A stretch of 64,000 nt of DNA from Ascidiaceihabitans sp. (GTDB lineage: Bacteria; Pseudomonadota; Alphaproteobacteria; Rhodobacterales; Rhodobacteraceae), in contig JAQXDI010000016.1 in assembly GCA_029251465.1 (NCBI GenBank), forward strand, positions 18,166-82,165, in the 5' to 3' direction. Below the pieces are notes generated by a model that saw nothing but the letters and a program-made list of their open reading frames with translations, ran no database searches and had not been told where the DNA came from. The translations under genes were made by a program, and so were the position numbers. The stretch's first letter is position 1. Each line of letters begins with the position of its first letter. Of the stretch, positions 8,400 through 16,890 are shown one piece after another.

Positions 8400-9926
8400 T
8401 TACGACCCCACCCCGGCCATCAGCAGGCCCAATTCTTTTTCGTCTGTATCGTTCGGCATGCGTTCGCCCATGATGTGACCGTCAAACATGACCGCGACCC
8501 GATCTGACAGCGCTAGAATTTCCTCTAGCTCGACGCTGACCAGCAAAATCGCCTTGCCTTGATCACGCAACGCCACGATTTTTTGGTGGATGAATTCGAT
8601 GGCCCCGATGTCAACGCCGCGCGTCGGTTGACCGATCAGCAGCAGGTCGGGGTTGCGTTCGATTTCACGCGCGAGCACAATTTTTTGCTGGTTGCCGCCC
8701 GAGAAATTCTTGGCCGACAAGCGCGGATCGGGCGGGCGCACATCAAAACGCTCCATTTTTTCTTCGGTGTCTTGGCGGATCGCAGCATTGTCCATCAAGA
8801 TGCCAGCGCGGTAGGCGTCGTCGTGATGATAGCCAAAGGCCGTGTTTTCCCACGCCATAAAATCCATAATCAGGCCTTCGCGTTGCCGATCCTCGGGGAC
8901 GTGGGCAATACCACGGGCACGACGCGATTGTCCGTCGGAATTTTTGCCTGTTAGATCAATTGGTTCGCCGTTCAGCAGCACGGTGCCTTTGCCGTCTGCG
9001 TAGCCGCCGAGCACCTCAAGCAGTTCGGACTGCCCGTTGCCCGCAACACCGGCGATGCCCACGACTTCGCCGGCGCGCACTTGTAGGTCGATCCCTTTGA
9101 GGCGCTCGACACCTTGTTCGTCAACAACGCGCAGGTTCTGGATATCCAACACAACTTTGCCCGGCTTGGCGGGCGCTTTATCAACGCGCAGCAACACTTT
9201 GCGCCCGACCATCAGCTCGGCTAGTTCTTCTGGGCTGGTGTCAGCAGTTTTCACAGTCGCGGTCATTTCGCCGCGCCGCATCACGCTGACGGTATCGGTG
9301 ATGTCCATAATCTCGCGCAGTTTGTGCGTGATCAAAATGATGGTTTTGCCTTCTTCGCGCAGACGGCCCAGAATGCGGAACAATTGATCAGCTTCGGGCG
9401 GGGTCAGCACGCCGGTGGGTTCATCCAGGATCAAAATATCGGCCTGACGATACAGCGCCTTGAGGATCTCAACCCGTTGCTGCATGCCCACGCCGATCTC
9501 TTCGATCAAGGCCTCGGGGTCGATGTTTAGCTCGTATTCTGCGGCCAGTTCGATCAACGATTTGCGCGCCTTGGCCAGTGAAGTCGTCAGTGACCAGCCA
9601 CCTTCGGCCCCCAGAATGATATTCTCGAGAACGGTAAAGTTTTCGACCAGTTTAAAGTGCTGGAACACCATGCCGATGCCCGCGGAAATCGCGGCTTGGC
9701 TGTCGGGGATTTCGGCCTTGGTCCCGCTTATGAAAATCTCGCCTTTGTCAGCTTTGTAAAACCCGTACAGGATCGACATCAGGGTGGATTTCCCAGCGCC
9801 GTTCTCGCCGATAATGCCGTGGATTGTGCCAGGCATAACGCGGATTGAAATGTCTTTGTTGGCTTGAACCGGACCAAAGGCCTTTGAAATGCCTTTCAGT
9901 TCGATGGCAGGAGACGTGGTATTCAA
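8400..9926 (-). CDS. ABC transporter ATP-binding protein, double cassette, nucleoside type
   Basis: A 508-aa cytoplasmic ATPase with two fused ABC cassettes, as in RbsA/YufO proteins. Cassette 1 has Walker A GENGAGKST (residues 40-48) and a Walker B ILILDEPTG. Cassette 2 has the degenerate GVAGNGQSE loop typical of the second site, then signature FSGGNQQKIVLAREI. TTG 9926 is taken as the start because it overlaps the stop of the preceding NTF2-like gene in a TTGA arrangement and puts the first strand (AIELKGISKAFG) at the usual place. The longer upstream frame runs antisense-like through that gene's other frame and is not real. Confidence 0.9.
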   Translation of the reverse strand: MNTTSPAIELKGISKAFGPVQANKDISIRVMPGTIHGIIGENGAGKSTLMSILYGFYKADKGEIFISGTKAEIPDSQAAISAGIGMVFQHFKLVENFTVLENIILGAEGGWSLTTSLAKARKSLIELAAEYELNIDPEALIEEIGVGMQQRVEILKALYRQADILILDEPTGVLTPPEADQLFRILGRLREEGKTIILITHKLREIMDITDTVSVMRRGEMTATVKTADTSPEELAELMVGRKVLLRVDKAPAKPGKVVLDIQNLRVVDEQGVERLKGIDLQVRAGEVVGIAGVAGNGQSELLEVLGGYADGKGTVLLNGEPIDLTGKNSDGQSRRARGIAHVPEDRQREGLIMDFMAWENTAFGYHHDDAYRAGILMDNAAIRQDTEEKMERFDVRPPDPRLSAKNFSGGNQQKIVLAREIERNPDLLLIGQPTRGVDIGAIEFIHQKIVALRDQGKAILLVSVELEEILALSDRVAVMFDGHIMGERMPNDTDEKELGLLMAGVGS

Positions 9927-10276
9927 GTGGGTTCTCCCATCCCAGCAAATCCGATCAGGCGGGTGATTTTCCCGTCTTTGATATCTGCAAAATACTGACC
10001 GAACTGCGACATGTGTTTGTTGATTACAAATTCGACCGTTGCTCGTGCGTGGCCGTGTTTTTCTGAAATTGAAACGACGCGCGCCGTTGCGCCGGGGGCC
10101 ATATCGCCGAACATCTGGATGTAGGCCAGGTAGTCGTCGCGGCCATGAATAGGCGCGGGTGCATTCGGGTCTGCGCAATAAAATGTGTCACCGATGGCGG
10201 CGTCCGTTTTGGTGGCGCGTGCCTCAGGCGATGGGTCGCCCCAAGCCGAGAAGAGTGTGTGAAGACAATCTGTCAT
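9923..10276 (-). CDS. NTF2/SnoaL-like small protein inside the transporter operon
   Basis: A 117-aa soluble protein with the length and pattern of NTF2/SnoaL folds: an N-terminal helix (LHTLFSAWGD), a central HGRDDYLAYIQMFGDM region and C-terminal strands HARATVEFVINKHM and ISEKHGHA. It lies between the BMP binding protein and the ATPase and shares a TTGA overlap with the latter. Such folds can be enzymes or binding proteins. In this context it could process the imported nucleoside or base, but no catalytic set can be named with confidence. Confidence 0.75.
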   Translation of the reverse strand: MTDCLHTLFSAWGDPSPEARATKTDAAIGDTFYCADPNAPAPIHGRDDYLAYIQMFGDMAPGATARVVSISEKHGHARATVEFVINKHMSQFGQYFADIKDGKITRLIGFAGMGEPT

Positions 10277-10294
10277 GGCTTGGGGCCTTTTTAT

Positions 10295-11299
10295 TTAGAA
10301 GTCGAGAACTGGGCAGCTGTCGTTGGCGTAATACGCAACAACTTCCAAATCGCCTGCGATGATTTTTTCGCGGGCTGCGTCAACGGCGGCTTTCATGTCC
10401 GCGGACACGAGGGCGGCGTTGTGTTCATCCAACGCATAACCAACGCCTTCTTCGGCCAGACCAAGCGTGGTGAAACCACCCGTTTCCATCGCCGCACCGG
10501 CGGTCATTGAATCGTACACCGCAACGTCAACGCGTTTCAGCATGGATGTCAAAACCTTGCCTGAGTGCAGGTGGTTTTGGTTGCTGTCCACACCAATCGA
10601 CAAGATGCCTTCGTCTGCTGCTGTTTGCAGAACGCCAACGCCTGTGCCGCCAGCTGCTGCATACACAACGTCAGCGCCTTGGCTGATTTGTGCTTTTGTC
10701 AGCTCGGAGCCTTTTACCGGGTCATTCCACGCGGTTGGTGTTGTGCCGGTCATGTTGGCGATCACTTTTGCGTCCGGGTTCACAGCCTTAACGCCTTGCG
10801 CAAAACCGCAGCCAAAGTGACGGATCAACGGGATGTCCATGCCGCCGATAAAGCCGACTGTGCCGGTTTTTGACGCCATCGCGGCCATCATGCCAACCAG
10901 ATACGAGCCTTGGTGCTCTTGGAAGCCGATCAACTGAACGTTGGCCGGTACTTCGGGCATCCAGCCATCAATGTTGATGAACTTCGTGTCTGGATAATCA
11001 GGGGCCACGACGCTGACCGGATCAGCAAAGGCAAATCCGGTTGTGATGACAGGGTTGGCACCAGCTTCGGCGAAACGACGCAACGCTTGCTCGCGCTGTG
11101 CTTCGGATTGCAGTTCGATTTCCAGGAACGAACCGCCGGTTTCTTCGGCCCAACGTTGCGCGCCGTTAAAGGCAGCTTCGTTAAAGGATTTGTCGAACTT
11201 GCCACCCAGATCAAAGATCAGTGCAGGGTCTGCGAATGCGGCACCAGCCGACAATGCGATCCCGGCGGCAGCGCCAAGGAATTTGGTCATGAGGGTCAT
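10295..11299 (-). CDS. BMP-family substrate-binding lipoprotein-like protein of ABC importer
   Basis: A 334-aa periplasmic binding protein of the basic membrane protein (Med/PnrA) family. A Sec signal peptide occupies about residues 1-23 (FLGAAAGIALSAGAAFA); no lipobox cysteine follows, so it is probably soluble. Family marks include DLGGKFDKSFNEAAFNGAQR, the ITTGFAFADPV region and the hinge ADVVYAAAGGTGVGVLQTA. PnrA-type members bind purine nucleosides. It is the first gene of the five-gene operon, with GGGAGA eight bases before ATG. The 180 bases upstream hold its promoter region, where I recognise no riboswitch. Confidence 0.9.
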   Translation of the reverse strand: MTLMTKFLGAAAGIALSAGAAFADPALIFDLGGKFDKSFNEAAFNGAQRWAEETGGSFLEIELQSEAQREQALRRFAEAGANPVITTGFAFADPVSVVAPDYPDTKFINIDGWMPEVPANVQLIGFQEHQGSYLVGMMAAMASKTGTVGFIGGMDIPLIRHFGCGFAQGVKAVNPDAKVIANMTGTTPTAWNDPVKGSELTKAQISQGADVVYAAAGGTGVGVLQTAADEGILSIGVDSNQNHLHSGKVLTSMLKRVDVAVYDSMTAGAAMETGGFTTLGLAEEGVGYALDEHNAALVSADMKAAVDAAREKIIAGDLEVVAYYANDSCPVLDF

Positions 11300-11479
11300 A
11301 AGATTTCTCTCCCAGTTGTCTATTTTTTAGGCCGTGAAAATGCTCCACGCGGCCCATTTGGCCATCTTAAGCCAGCAGATAGCTTTAGATCAGATACAAA
11401 TAAGGCCGCAGCAGGCGCGCAGGGTCAACTGCTTTTTGGGGCTGGACAGCCGAACCTTAAGGTTTTGGACATAATGACG

Positions 11480-11884
11480 TTAAGTGAGGCAGCATCGCAT
11501 GACGATTGCATCGACGCTGGGTGCATCTTTGCGTCGATAATAGGCTTTTCGGCGGCCGACCTCTGCGAATCCGCAAGATTTATAAAGCGAAACAGCAGCT
11601 ACGTTGTCTTGCGCGACCTCTAAAAACGCCATGGATGCATCGATTCCCTGCATCCAAGCGTGCATCAGTGCGCGTCCGATCCCGTTGCCTTGGGCCTTGG
11701 GGGACACCGCGATTGTCAGCAATTCTGCTTCGCCGCCAATGTTTTGTACCAAAGCGAATCCACGCGAGTGGGTGAATGCTTCGGTTGTCGGGTGTTCCAT
11801 GAGCGATGCAAATTCATCCGCAGCCCACGGGCGCGATTGCTTAAAAGCGGCCGCGTGAATCTCGGCCATTTCGGCAGGTGTCAT
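11480..11884 (-). CDS. rimI: Ribosomal protein S18 alanine N-acetyltransferase-like (GNAT)
   Basis: A 134-aa GNAT acetyltransferase. The acetyl-CoA loop is QGNGIGRA (residues 65-72), followed by the usual C-terminal AVSLYKSCGFAEVGRRKAYY segment of RimI proteins. RimI acetylates the N-terminus of ribosomal protein S18. Its start overlaps the tsaB stop (ATGA); the tsaB-rimI pairing is widespread in bacteria and supports the name. Confidence 0.85.
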   Translation of the reverse strand: MTPAEMAEIHAAAFKQSRPWAADEFASLMEHPTTEAFTHSRGFALVQNIGGEAELLTIAVSPKAQGNGIGRALMHAWMQGIDASMAFLEVAQDNVAAVSLYKSCGFAEVGRRKAYYRRKDAPSVDAIVMRCCLT

Positions 11885-12456
11885 GGCAAGATCGTCGGCG
11901 GCGCATCACGCGCCGGTGCCGCATCAGGTGCGCGTAAATAATACGGCGCGGGGGCAGGGGCCGGATCGGGCCAGCGGCTGTGGGCCAATTGCGCGACACT
12001 CGCTGCAAGATCGGCAGGGCTGGGTTCATCCGGGATTTGATCCAGCAGGTCGCGCCCTTGCATTGCGGCCACACTACCACGGCGCACGTACATCTGGTCG
12101 CGCGGGGCAGGCACGCATTGATACGGCGCGTCGGGATTGTACCCCTCGCGTTGATCAAACCCGTCGATGCCGTAGGCCGGTATTCCAAGCCCCAAGGCCA
12201 AACCGCGCGCTGCTGACACGCCGATGCGAATGCCGGTGAAATTGCCCGGCCCAACGCCAACGCCAATTGCCGAAAGATCGCTATAGGTTACGCCGTTGCG
12301 AACCATCACCTCATCGATCAAACCCATAAGACGTTCGGCTTGGCCTTTGCTCATGTCCTCGGCAACCCGTTCGATGATCACACCATCTCGCATCAAAGCC
12401 ACGGCGCAGTGGGCGGCGGATGTATCAAGCCCAAGGATGTAAATTGGCGCTCTCAT
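11881..12456 (-). CDS. tsaB: tRNA t6A37 threonylcarbamoyltransferase complex subunit TsaB
   Basis: A 191-aa ASKHA-fold protein, the dimerisation partner of TsaD in making N6-threonylcarbamoyladenosine at position 37 of ANN-decoding tRNAs. The first strand and phosphate loop are visible (ILGLDTSAAHCAVAL, residues 7-21), then the helical LSAIGVGVGPGNFTGIRIG motif near 60-78. At 191 aa it is somewhat shorter in the C-terminal half than enterobacterial TsaB, which is common in this group. It starts one base before the GFA-type gene ends and overlaps rimI, so these genes are one unit. Confidence 0.9.
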   Translation of the reverse strand: MRAPIYILGLDTSAAHCAVALMRDGVIIERVAEDMSKGQAERLMGLIDEVMVRNGVTYSDLSAIGVGVGPGNFTGIRIGVSAARGLALGLGIPAYGIDGFDQREGYNPDAPYQCVPAPRDQMYVRRGSVAAMQGRDLLDQIPDEPSPADLAASVAQLAHSRWPDPAPAPAPYYLRAPDAAPARDAPPTILP

Positions 12457-12457
12457 G

Positions 12458-12892
12458 CTAATCGGAATGGCTTGCGTTCAAGGCATCGCGCCCGCTGTTT
12501 TCGGCACGGGGCAGATCATCATTTATGTGCATCCACGAGATTGCCGCGCTGGCATGGCTGTGCTGCGTTGGGGCAAAATTATCGGCCTGATCCAATACGC
12601 CAATTGGAACATAAACGTGGTCCGCAAGGTAGTTGTATGTCGCAGCCATCGCAGTTCCGCAGCTTGCACAGAACCAACGATCAACACCGTCGCTGACTGG
12701 ATCGGCGTGGTGCGGGGCAGGTGAAATATCCAGATCGCCTACGGCAAATGCGCTGAACGCGGCAACAGGAGCACCGGTTAAGCGACGACAAGACATGCAA
12801 TGGCAATACGTGGTGACAATCGGTAGGGATGTCGCCGAAATCGATGTCTTTCCACAATAACACCGCCCGGTGACGGGCGGTGCAATATGCAT
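12458..12892 (-). CDS. GFA-family (glutathione-dependent formaldehyde-activating-like) zinc protein
   Basis: A protein of about 144 aa with the metal-binding layout of the GFA family: CYCG (near residue 12), CHCMSC (near 31) and CASCG (near 76). Family members include S-(hydroxymethyl)glutathione synthase and centromere-protein-V-like enzymes; many have unknown substrates. ATG 12892 is chosen because the essential first CxC follows at once. As a result the 5' coding end contains the strong hairpin at 12861-12882. It lies between nfu and tsaB in the same direction. Confidence 0.78.
   Translation of the reverse strand: MHIAPPVTGRCYCGKTSISATSLPIVTTYCHCMSCRRLTGAPVAAFSAFAVGDLDISPAPHHADPVSDGVDRWFCASCGTAMAATYNYLADHVYVPIGVLDQADNFAPTQHSHASAAISWMHINDDLPRAENSGRDALNASHSD
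12861..12882 (-). terminator. Hairpin inside the 5' end of the GFA gene, possible terminator or attenuator
   Basis: A perfect 9-bp GC-rich stem with a four-base loop (arms CACCGCCCG and CGGGCGGTG). On the minus strand it is followed by TTATTGT, a weak U-tract. It lies 33 bases after the nfu stop but also inside codons about 4-11 of the GFA gene. Confidence 0.5.
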
Positions 12893-12914
12893 ACCGAGAC
12901 TGGTAAATGCCGGT

Positions 12915-13478
12915 TTAGACGGCAACAGGGCGCACCTCTGTCACCTCTGGAATGTAGTGGCGCAGCAGGTTTTCGATACCCATTTTCAACGTCAAAGTGG
13001 ACGATGGGCAGCCCGCGCAGGCCCCTTGCATGTGCAGGTAAACAACGCCGCGATCAAAGCCGTGGAATGTGATGTCGCCGCCGTCTTGAGCCACAGCCGG
13101 GCGCACGCGGCTGTCGAGCAATTCTTTGATCTGGCCGACAATTGCGCCGTCTTCGCCAGTGTGTTCGGCATGGCCAGACGTCGGTTTGTGATCTGCCGCC
13201 ATAACCGGTTGGCCGGATTGGAAATGTTCCATGATCGCGCCGAGGATCGCCGGTTTGACGTGGTCCCATTCGATCGCATCCGCCTTGGTGACGGTCACAA
13301 AGTCGATGCCAAAGAACACGCCAGCTACGCCATCAACGCCAAAAATGCGCTGCGCCAAAGGCGATGCGTCACTGGTTTCGGCGCTCGGGAAATCTGCTGT
13401 GCCCACCTCTAGAACCTCTTGGCCGGGCAAGAATTTCAAGGTGGCCGGATTTGGTGTCGATTCAGTTTGGATAAACAT
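12915..13478 (-). CDS. NifU-family Fe-S cluster carrier (Nfu type)
   Basis: A 187-aa Fe-S scaffold or carrier. The N-terminal Nfu domain starts with the family hallmark MFIQTESTPNPATLKFLPG (residues 1-19). The C-terminal NifU-like domain holds the cluster-binding CxxC in GACAGCPSS and the preceding VRPAVAQDGGDI motif. It delivers 4Fe-4S clusters to client enzymes in the cytoplasm. AGGAGG eight bases before ATG 13478 sets the start; an in-frame TTG two codons upstream is less likely. It is the first gene of the nfu-gfa-tsaB-rimI series. Confidence 0.92.
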   Translation of the reverse strand: MFIQTESTPNPATLKFLPGQEVLEVGTADFPSAETSDASPLAQRIFGVDGVAGVFFGIDFVTVTKADAIEWDHVKPAILGAIMEHFQSGQPVMAADHKPTSGHAEHTGEDGAIVGQIKELLDSRVRPAVAQDGGDITFHGFDRGVVYLHMQGACAGCPSSTLTLKMGIENLLRHYIPEVTEVRPVAV

Positions 13479-13583
13479 GGGCAAAGCCTCCTGAGCTGTC
13501 AGGTACAGATATGCGCCTGCGGTTGGCCCAAGTCAAGGTATTGGAACGATTCTAAGTTGGGTGATTGAATTTTAGAACAAGGG

Positions 13584-14100
13584 TCAGCCTGGCTTGTGCA
13601 TTTCATAGTAAACACAAGGTTCGTCGTAGTGCGTTTGGATGCCAACATAGTGCATCCCAAGACGCTGCATGACCTTTTGCGAGGCTAGATTGTCGGGGTT
13701 CGTCACAGCGCACAGATAGTCGACGCCAATGGTGTTGAACCCGAAATCCATCGCGGCCTGACCGGCCTCGGTTGCGTAACCTTTTGCCGTGATGGGCTGT
13801 CTTCAGGCGCCAGCCGATTTCCAGTGGCGCGTCGTCTTTATGGGCCAGATTTTGCAAGCAGGCAGAACCGATAATGGTGTCGGTATCTTTCAAAAATATC
13901 GTCCACCAGCTGTATCCGGATTTCTCCCAACGGGCCCGCACGCGCTCGATGCTTGTATCAACGTCCGCGCGGGTTTGTATGTCGCCCAAATACCGCATGA
14001 CGTCCGGATCCGAGTTCATCGCAAGCAAATCATCCGCGTGTTCAGGCGCGAAAGGCGTCAGAAAAAGGCGGTCATTTGTGATCGAATGCGGGTCGGGCAT
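13584..14100 (-). pseudogene. GNAT acetyltransferase broken by a one-base frameshift
   Basis: The first part reads as a RimJ/RimL-type GNAT protein (TNDRLFLTPFAPEHADDLLA at the start, then APLEIGWRLKTAHHGK). At the run of four T (13782-13785, AAAA on the coding strand) the frame changes. Removing one A restores GKGYATEAGQAAMDFGFNT and a normal ending through CVYYEMHKPG to TGA at 13584, for a protein of about 172 residues. Without repair the frame loses the acetyl-CoA loop end and the whole C-terminal fold. A homopolymer sequencing error is the alternative. Confidence 0.85.
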
Positions 14101-14130
14101 GGCCTGTAATCTCGGTTCTGTTGGGGGTCT

Positions 14131-14586
14131 TTAGGTGATCGCCTCTAGCTTTTCTTTGTTCAGATCGCCGGGCACAATTGTGATGGGGATCGGCAAGCTG
14201 CCGGCACTTTTGGTCAGTTGTGTGACCAGTGGTCCGGGGCCTTTGTTGGTGGTGCCAGCGCCCAAAACCAGCACGCCGATTTCGCTGTCGTCGGCAATCT
14301 GCTGGATGATTTCATCGACTGCTTGGCCTTCGCGAATGACCAGTTCCGGATCGACGTGCTGCTTGTCGCGCATCCACTTTGCGAACACTTCGAAATGGGC
14401 GTGGATACGTTCGCGCGCTTCTTCACGCATGACGTTGCCGACGCCGATCCAGTGGTTGAATTCATCTGGCGGGATAACTGCCAAAACTTCGACGCCGCCG
14501 CCCGTGTGGGCCGCCCGCAGCGCGGCAAAGCGCATTGCATTCAGGCATTCATGGCTGTCATCAAGTACGACTAGAAATTTGCGCAT
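14131..14586 (-). CDS. Universal stress protein (UspA family)
   Basis: A 151-aa single-domain Usp. It begins with the family strand MRKFLVVLDDSHECLNAMRF and ends with the nucleotide-binding pattern LGAGTTNKGPGPLVTQLTK followed by a last strand (PITIVPG). The G-x2-G-x9-G-S/T pattern is only approximate, so ATP binding is uncertain. Usp proteins are cytoplasmic and respond to starvation and stress. It stands as a single gene between the broken acetyltransferase and ilvE. Confidence 0.85.
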   Translation of the reverse strand: MRKFLVVLDDSHECLNAMRFAALRAAHTGGGVEVLAVIPPDEFNHWIGVGNVMREEARERIHAHFEVFAKWMRDKQHVDPELVIREGQAVDEIIQQIADDSEIGVLVLGAGTTNKGPGPLVTQLTKSAGSLPIPITIVPGDLNKEKLEAIT

Positions 14587-14707
14587 CTTGTTCTCCCTTA
14601 GGGCTGATCAAATTGAGATCCGACCACAATTGTGACGCAGAGTACCCGGACTGGCAACGCAATTGCGCACGGCTTTAGACGATTTCTATAAGACCAGTTG
14701 GGTGGCC

Positions 14708-15571
14708 TTAGATCTCGGACAAGGCCCAGTCCCAGTACATTTCACGCACGCGACGGGTGACAGGACCGATTTGGTATTGCGTGTCATCAAAGGCTTTGAT
14801 CGGCGTTACCTTCATCATGTTGCCAGATAAAAACACCTCGTCGGCCTCGTGAAAGTCTTGAAAACTCAGCACAGTTTCATGCACCTTCATGCCGTCGGCG
14901 CGCATGTGTTTCATGTGCCGGGCGCGGGTGATGCCTGCCAAAAATGTGCCGTTGGGGATGGGTGTGAACACTTCGCCGTCCTTGACCATGAACACGTTCG
15001 CCGTGGCCGTTTCGGCAACATTGCCCATGGCGTCGGCCACCAGTGCGTTGCTGAAACCTTTGTCGCGGGCCTCGGCCAACATGCGCGCATTGTTGGGATA
15101 AAGGCAGCCAGCCTTGGCGTTGACCACGGCATCTTCCATCACGGGGCGACGGAAACGGGTGCGCGTCAACGTGGCGGCGGCGTTTTGATCTGCCATCGGA
15201 ATTGCCTCGAGCGAAATGGCGAAACCTGTCGCGCCGGCTTTGGGTACGATCCCCATAGGATCCCCCTCAAGCGCCCAATACATCGGACGAATATAGACAG
15301 GCGTGTCGGAATTATACGATTTTAAACCCTCTTGAACCGCCTCAACAATGTCATCGGTCGTCATCGTGGGCGTGATCATCAGCGCCTCGGCAGATCGGTT
15401 GATCCGCTCGCAATGGGCCCGCAGGTCGGGGGCAACCCCGTCAAAATAACGCGCGCCATCAAACACTGTTGTGCCCAACCATGATCCGTGGTCCGCAGCC
15501 TTCATGATCGGCACATCCGCATCATGCCATGCGTCTTGGTAAAAGGTCTTGATCTGAGTTCCGGTCGCCAT
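14708..15571 (-). CDS. ilvE: Branched-chain amino acid aminotransferase
   Basis: A 287-aa class IV PLP aminotransferase that makes or opens leucine, isoleucine and valine. Motifs: ADHGSWLGTTVFDGARYFDG near the start, RPMYWALEGD, the PLP-lysine region DAVVNAKAGCLYPNNARM and NVAETATANVFMVKDGEVFT. AAAGGAC before ATG 15571 fixes the start; the frame continues 11 codons upstream without support. Single gene. Confidence 0.9.
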   Translation of the reverse strand: MATGTQIKTFYQDAWHDADVPIMKAADHGSWLGTTVFDGARYFDGVAPDLRAHCERINRSAEALMITPTMTTDDIVEAVQEGLKSYNSDTPVYIRPMYWALEGDPMGIVPKAGATGFAISLEAIPMADQNAAATLTRTRFRRPVMEDAVVNAKAGCLYPNNARMLAEARDKGFSNALVADAMGNVAETATANVFMVKDGEVFTPIPNGTFLAGITRARHMKHMRADGMKVHETVLSFQDFHEADEVFLSGNMMKVTPIKAFDDTQYQIGPVTRRVREMYWDWALSEI

Positions 15572-15744
15572 TTGATGTCCTTTCGAATTGGCAAAACCTA
15601 ACACAGTTAGGTCATATATCCAGACCTAAAATGATAACATCCATCGCCGTAAAGCAGGCAGGTTTACCGTTCACGAGGATTTGGGGTGGATGCTGTTGGC
15701 GGGCATGCTAAGTTCGGCATCATTATAGGTGACAGAGAGTGCCC

Positions 15745-16482
15745 ATGATTTTTACAAGTACGGTGCCAAAATTAGCTATGGCGTTGGTGGCGGCACTGTT
15801 TGTTGCTGCCTGTGATGAAATCCCGTCCCCCACTACGCCGATCGATAGCGCGCCGATTACCCCCGGCAAGCCGTCGTCAACCTTCCAAAACAAAGCCCAG
15901 GCTGAACGGGCGTTCGCACAAGTTACAGAACGTGTGGAACCGGTTGCGGAACGTGAATGCCGTGCACGCACCGACGGCAGCAATTGCGATTATCGCATCG
16001 TTGTTGACCCTGATCCGTCGCAACCGGCCAATGCGTTTCAAACCTTTGACAAGGATGGCCGCCCGATCATTGCCTTTACCATTGCGTTGATCAACGAGGC
16101 CCGCAACGCGGATGAAATTGCATTTGTGATGGGGCACGAGGCCGCGCATCACATCGCGGGGCACATCGCTCGCCAGCAACGAAACTCTGCGGCGACGGCA
16201 TTGGTTTTGGGTGGTATCGCCGCACTTGGGGGTGCCAGTCAGGCCTCTGTCGACACGGCAGTTCAGTGGGGCGCACAAGTTGGCGCGCGGGTTTACTCGA
16301 AGGATTTCGAACTAGAAGCGGATGCGTTGGGGACAATCATCTCGGCGCGCGCCGGGTATTCACCGCTGAATGGTGCAAAGTTTTTTTCCCGTATCCCCGA
16401 CCCGGGTGACCGTTTTCTTGGGACCCACCCACCCAATGCAGATCGCCAACGTATCGTGCGTGAAACCGTAGCCAAGCTTTGA
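15745..16482 (+). CDS. M48-family metalloprotease lipoprotein
   Basis: A 245-aa predicted periplasmic lipoprotein: hydrophobic signal to residue 22 and lipobox cysteine 23 (LFVAACDE). The zinc site is HEAAH (residues 131-135) with the third ligand Glu191 in FELEADALG, the M48/BepA-like arrangement. The end (GTHPPNADRQRIVRETVAKL) is also typical of the family. Such proteases help with outer-membrane protein quality control. ATG 15745 is preferred over GTG 15739. Confidence 0.9.
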   Translation: MIFTSTVPKLAMALVAALFVAACDEIPSPTTPIDSAPITPGKPSSTFQNKAQAERAFAQVTERVEPVAERECRARTDGSNCDYRIVVDPDPSQPANAFQTFDKDGRPIIAFTIALINEARNADEIAFVMGHEAAHHIAGHIARQQRNSAATALVLGGIAALGGASQASVDTAVQWGAQVGARVYSKDFELEADALGTIISARAGYSPLNGAKFFSRIPDPGDRFLGTHPPNADRQRIVRETVAKL

Positions 16483-16509
16483 TCCCGGCTGAACCTGGAG
16501 CAAGATCTG

Positions 16510-16785
16510 TTATGCAAGGGCAGGTGTCGGGCGCGTGAGGCGCAGCACAATGCCTAAGCTCGACATCGCAACCCAAAACAGTTGGATCATCGCTGAGGCC
16601 AAATTGAAACTGACCGTAAGCCCGACCAGAACAGAGGCGGCGGCGAGCAAATTCAGAATAAAATAACTAAGGCTATGGCCGTCCATAAAGCGCAACGTTA
16701 GCAAAGAATAGTTGATGACGTAGAGGGCAAAGCCCGCCACGCCAATCATTTCAAATACGTCTGGGTTCACGATGATAAAATTCAT
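16510..16785 (-). CDS. Small membrane protein, CBU_0592-like
   Basis: A 91-aa protein with three to four hydrophobic segments. The stretch FEMIGVAGFALYVINYSLL and the later SYFILNLLAAASVLVGL match the CBU_0592-like family of small inner-membrane proteins of unknown function. AAGGAC lies before ATG 16785; the frame runs 38 codons further upstream without merit. It ends shortly after the protease gene on the opposite strand (convergent). Confidence 0.7.
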   Translation of the reverse strand: MNFIIVNPDVFEMIGVAGFALYVINYSLLTLRFMDGHSLSYFILNLLAAASVLVGLTVSFNLASAMIQLFWVAMSSLGIVLRLTRPTPALA

Positions 16786-16890
16786 CAGTCTCGTCCTTAA
16801 AAACAATCGCAAAAAGATACCTTTCAATGAGGATAGTGTTAGCATGGCGGATTTGAATGCGCAGGTCTGGGAAACCTTACCTGGAAGCAA

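Noticed and set aside
8400..10178. Longer 592-codon version of the ABC ATPase
   Set aside because: The added N-terminal 84 codons run across the NTF2-like gene in another frame and contain no ABC features; TTG 9926 fits the family and the overlap.
11300..11479. Purine riboswitch upstream of the nucleoside importer
   Set aside because: I looked for the conserved purine-riboswitch core and paired loops in the 180-base leader and did not find them.
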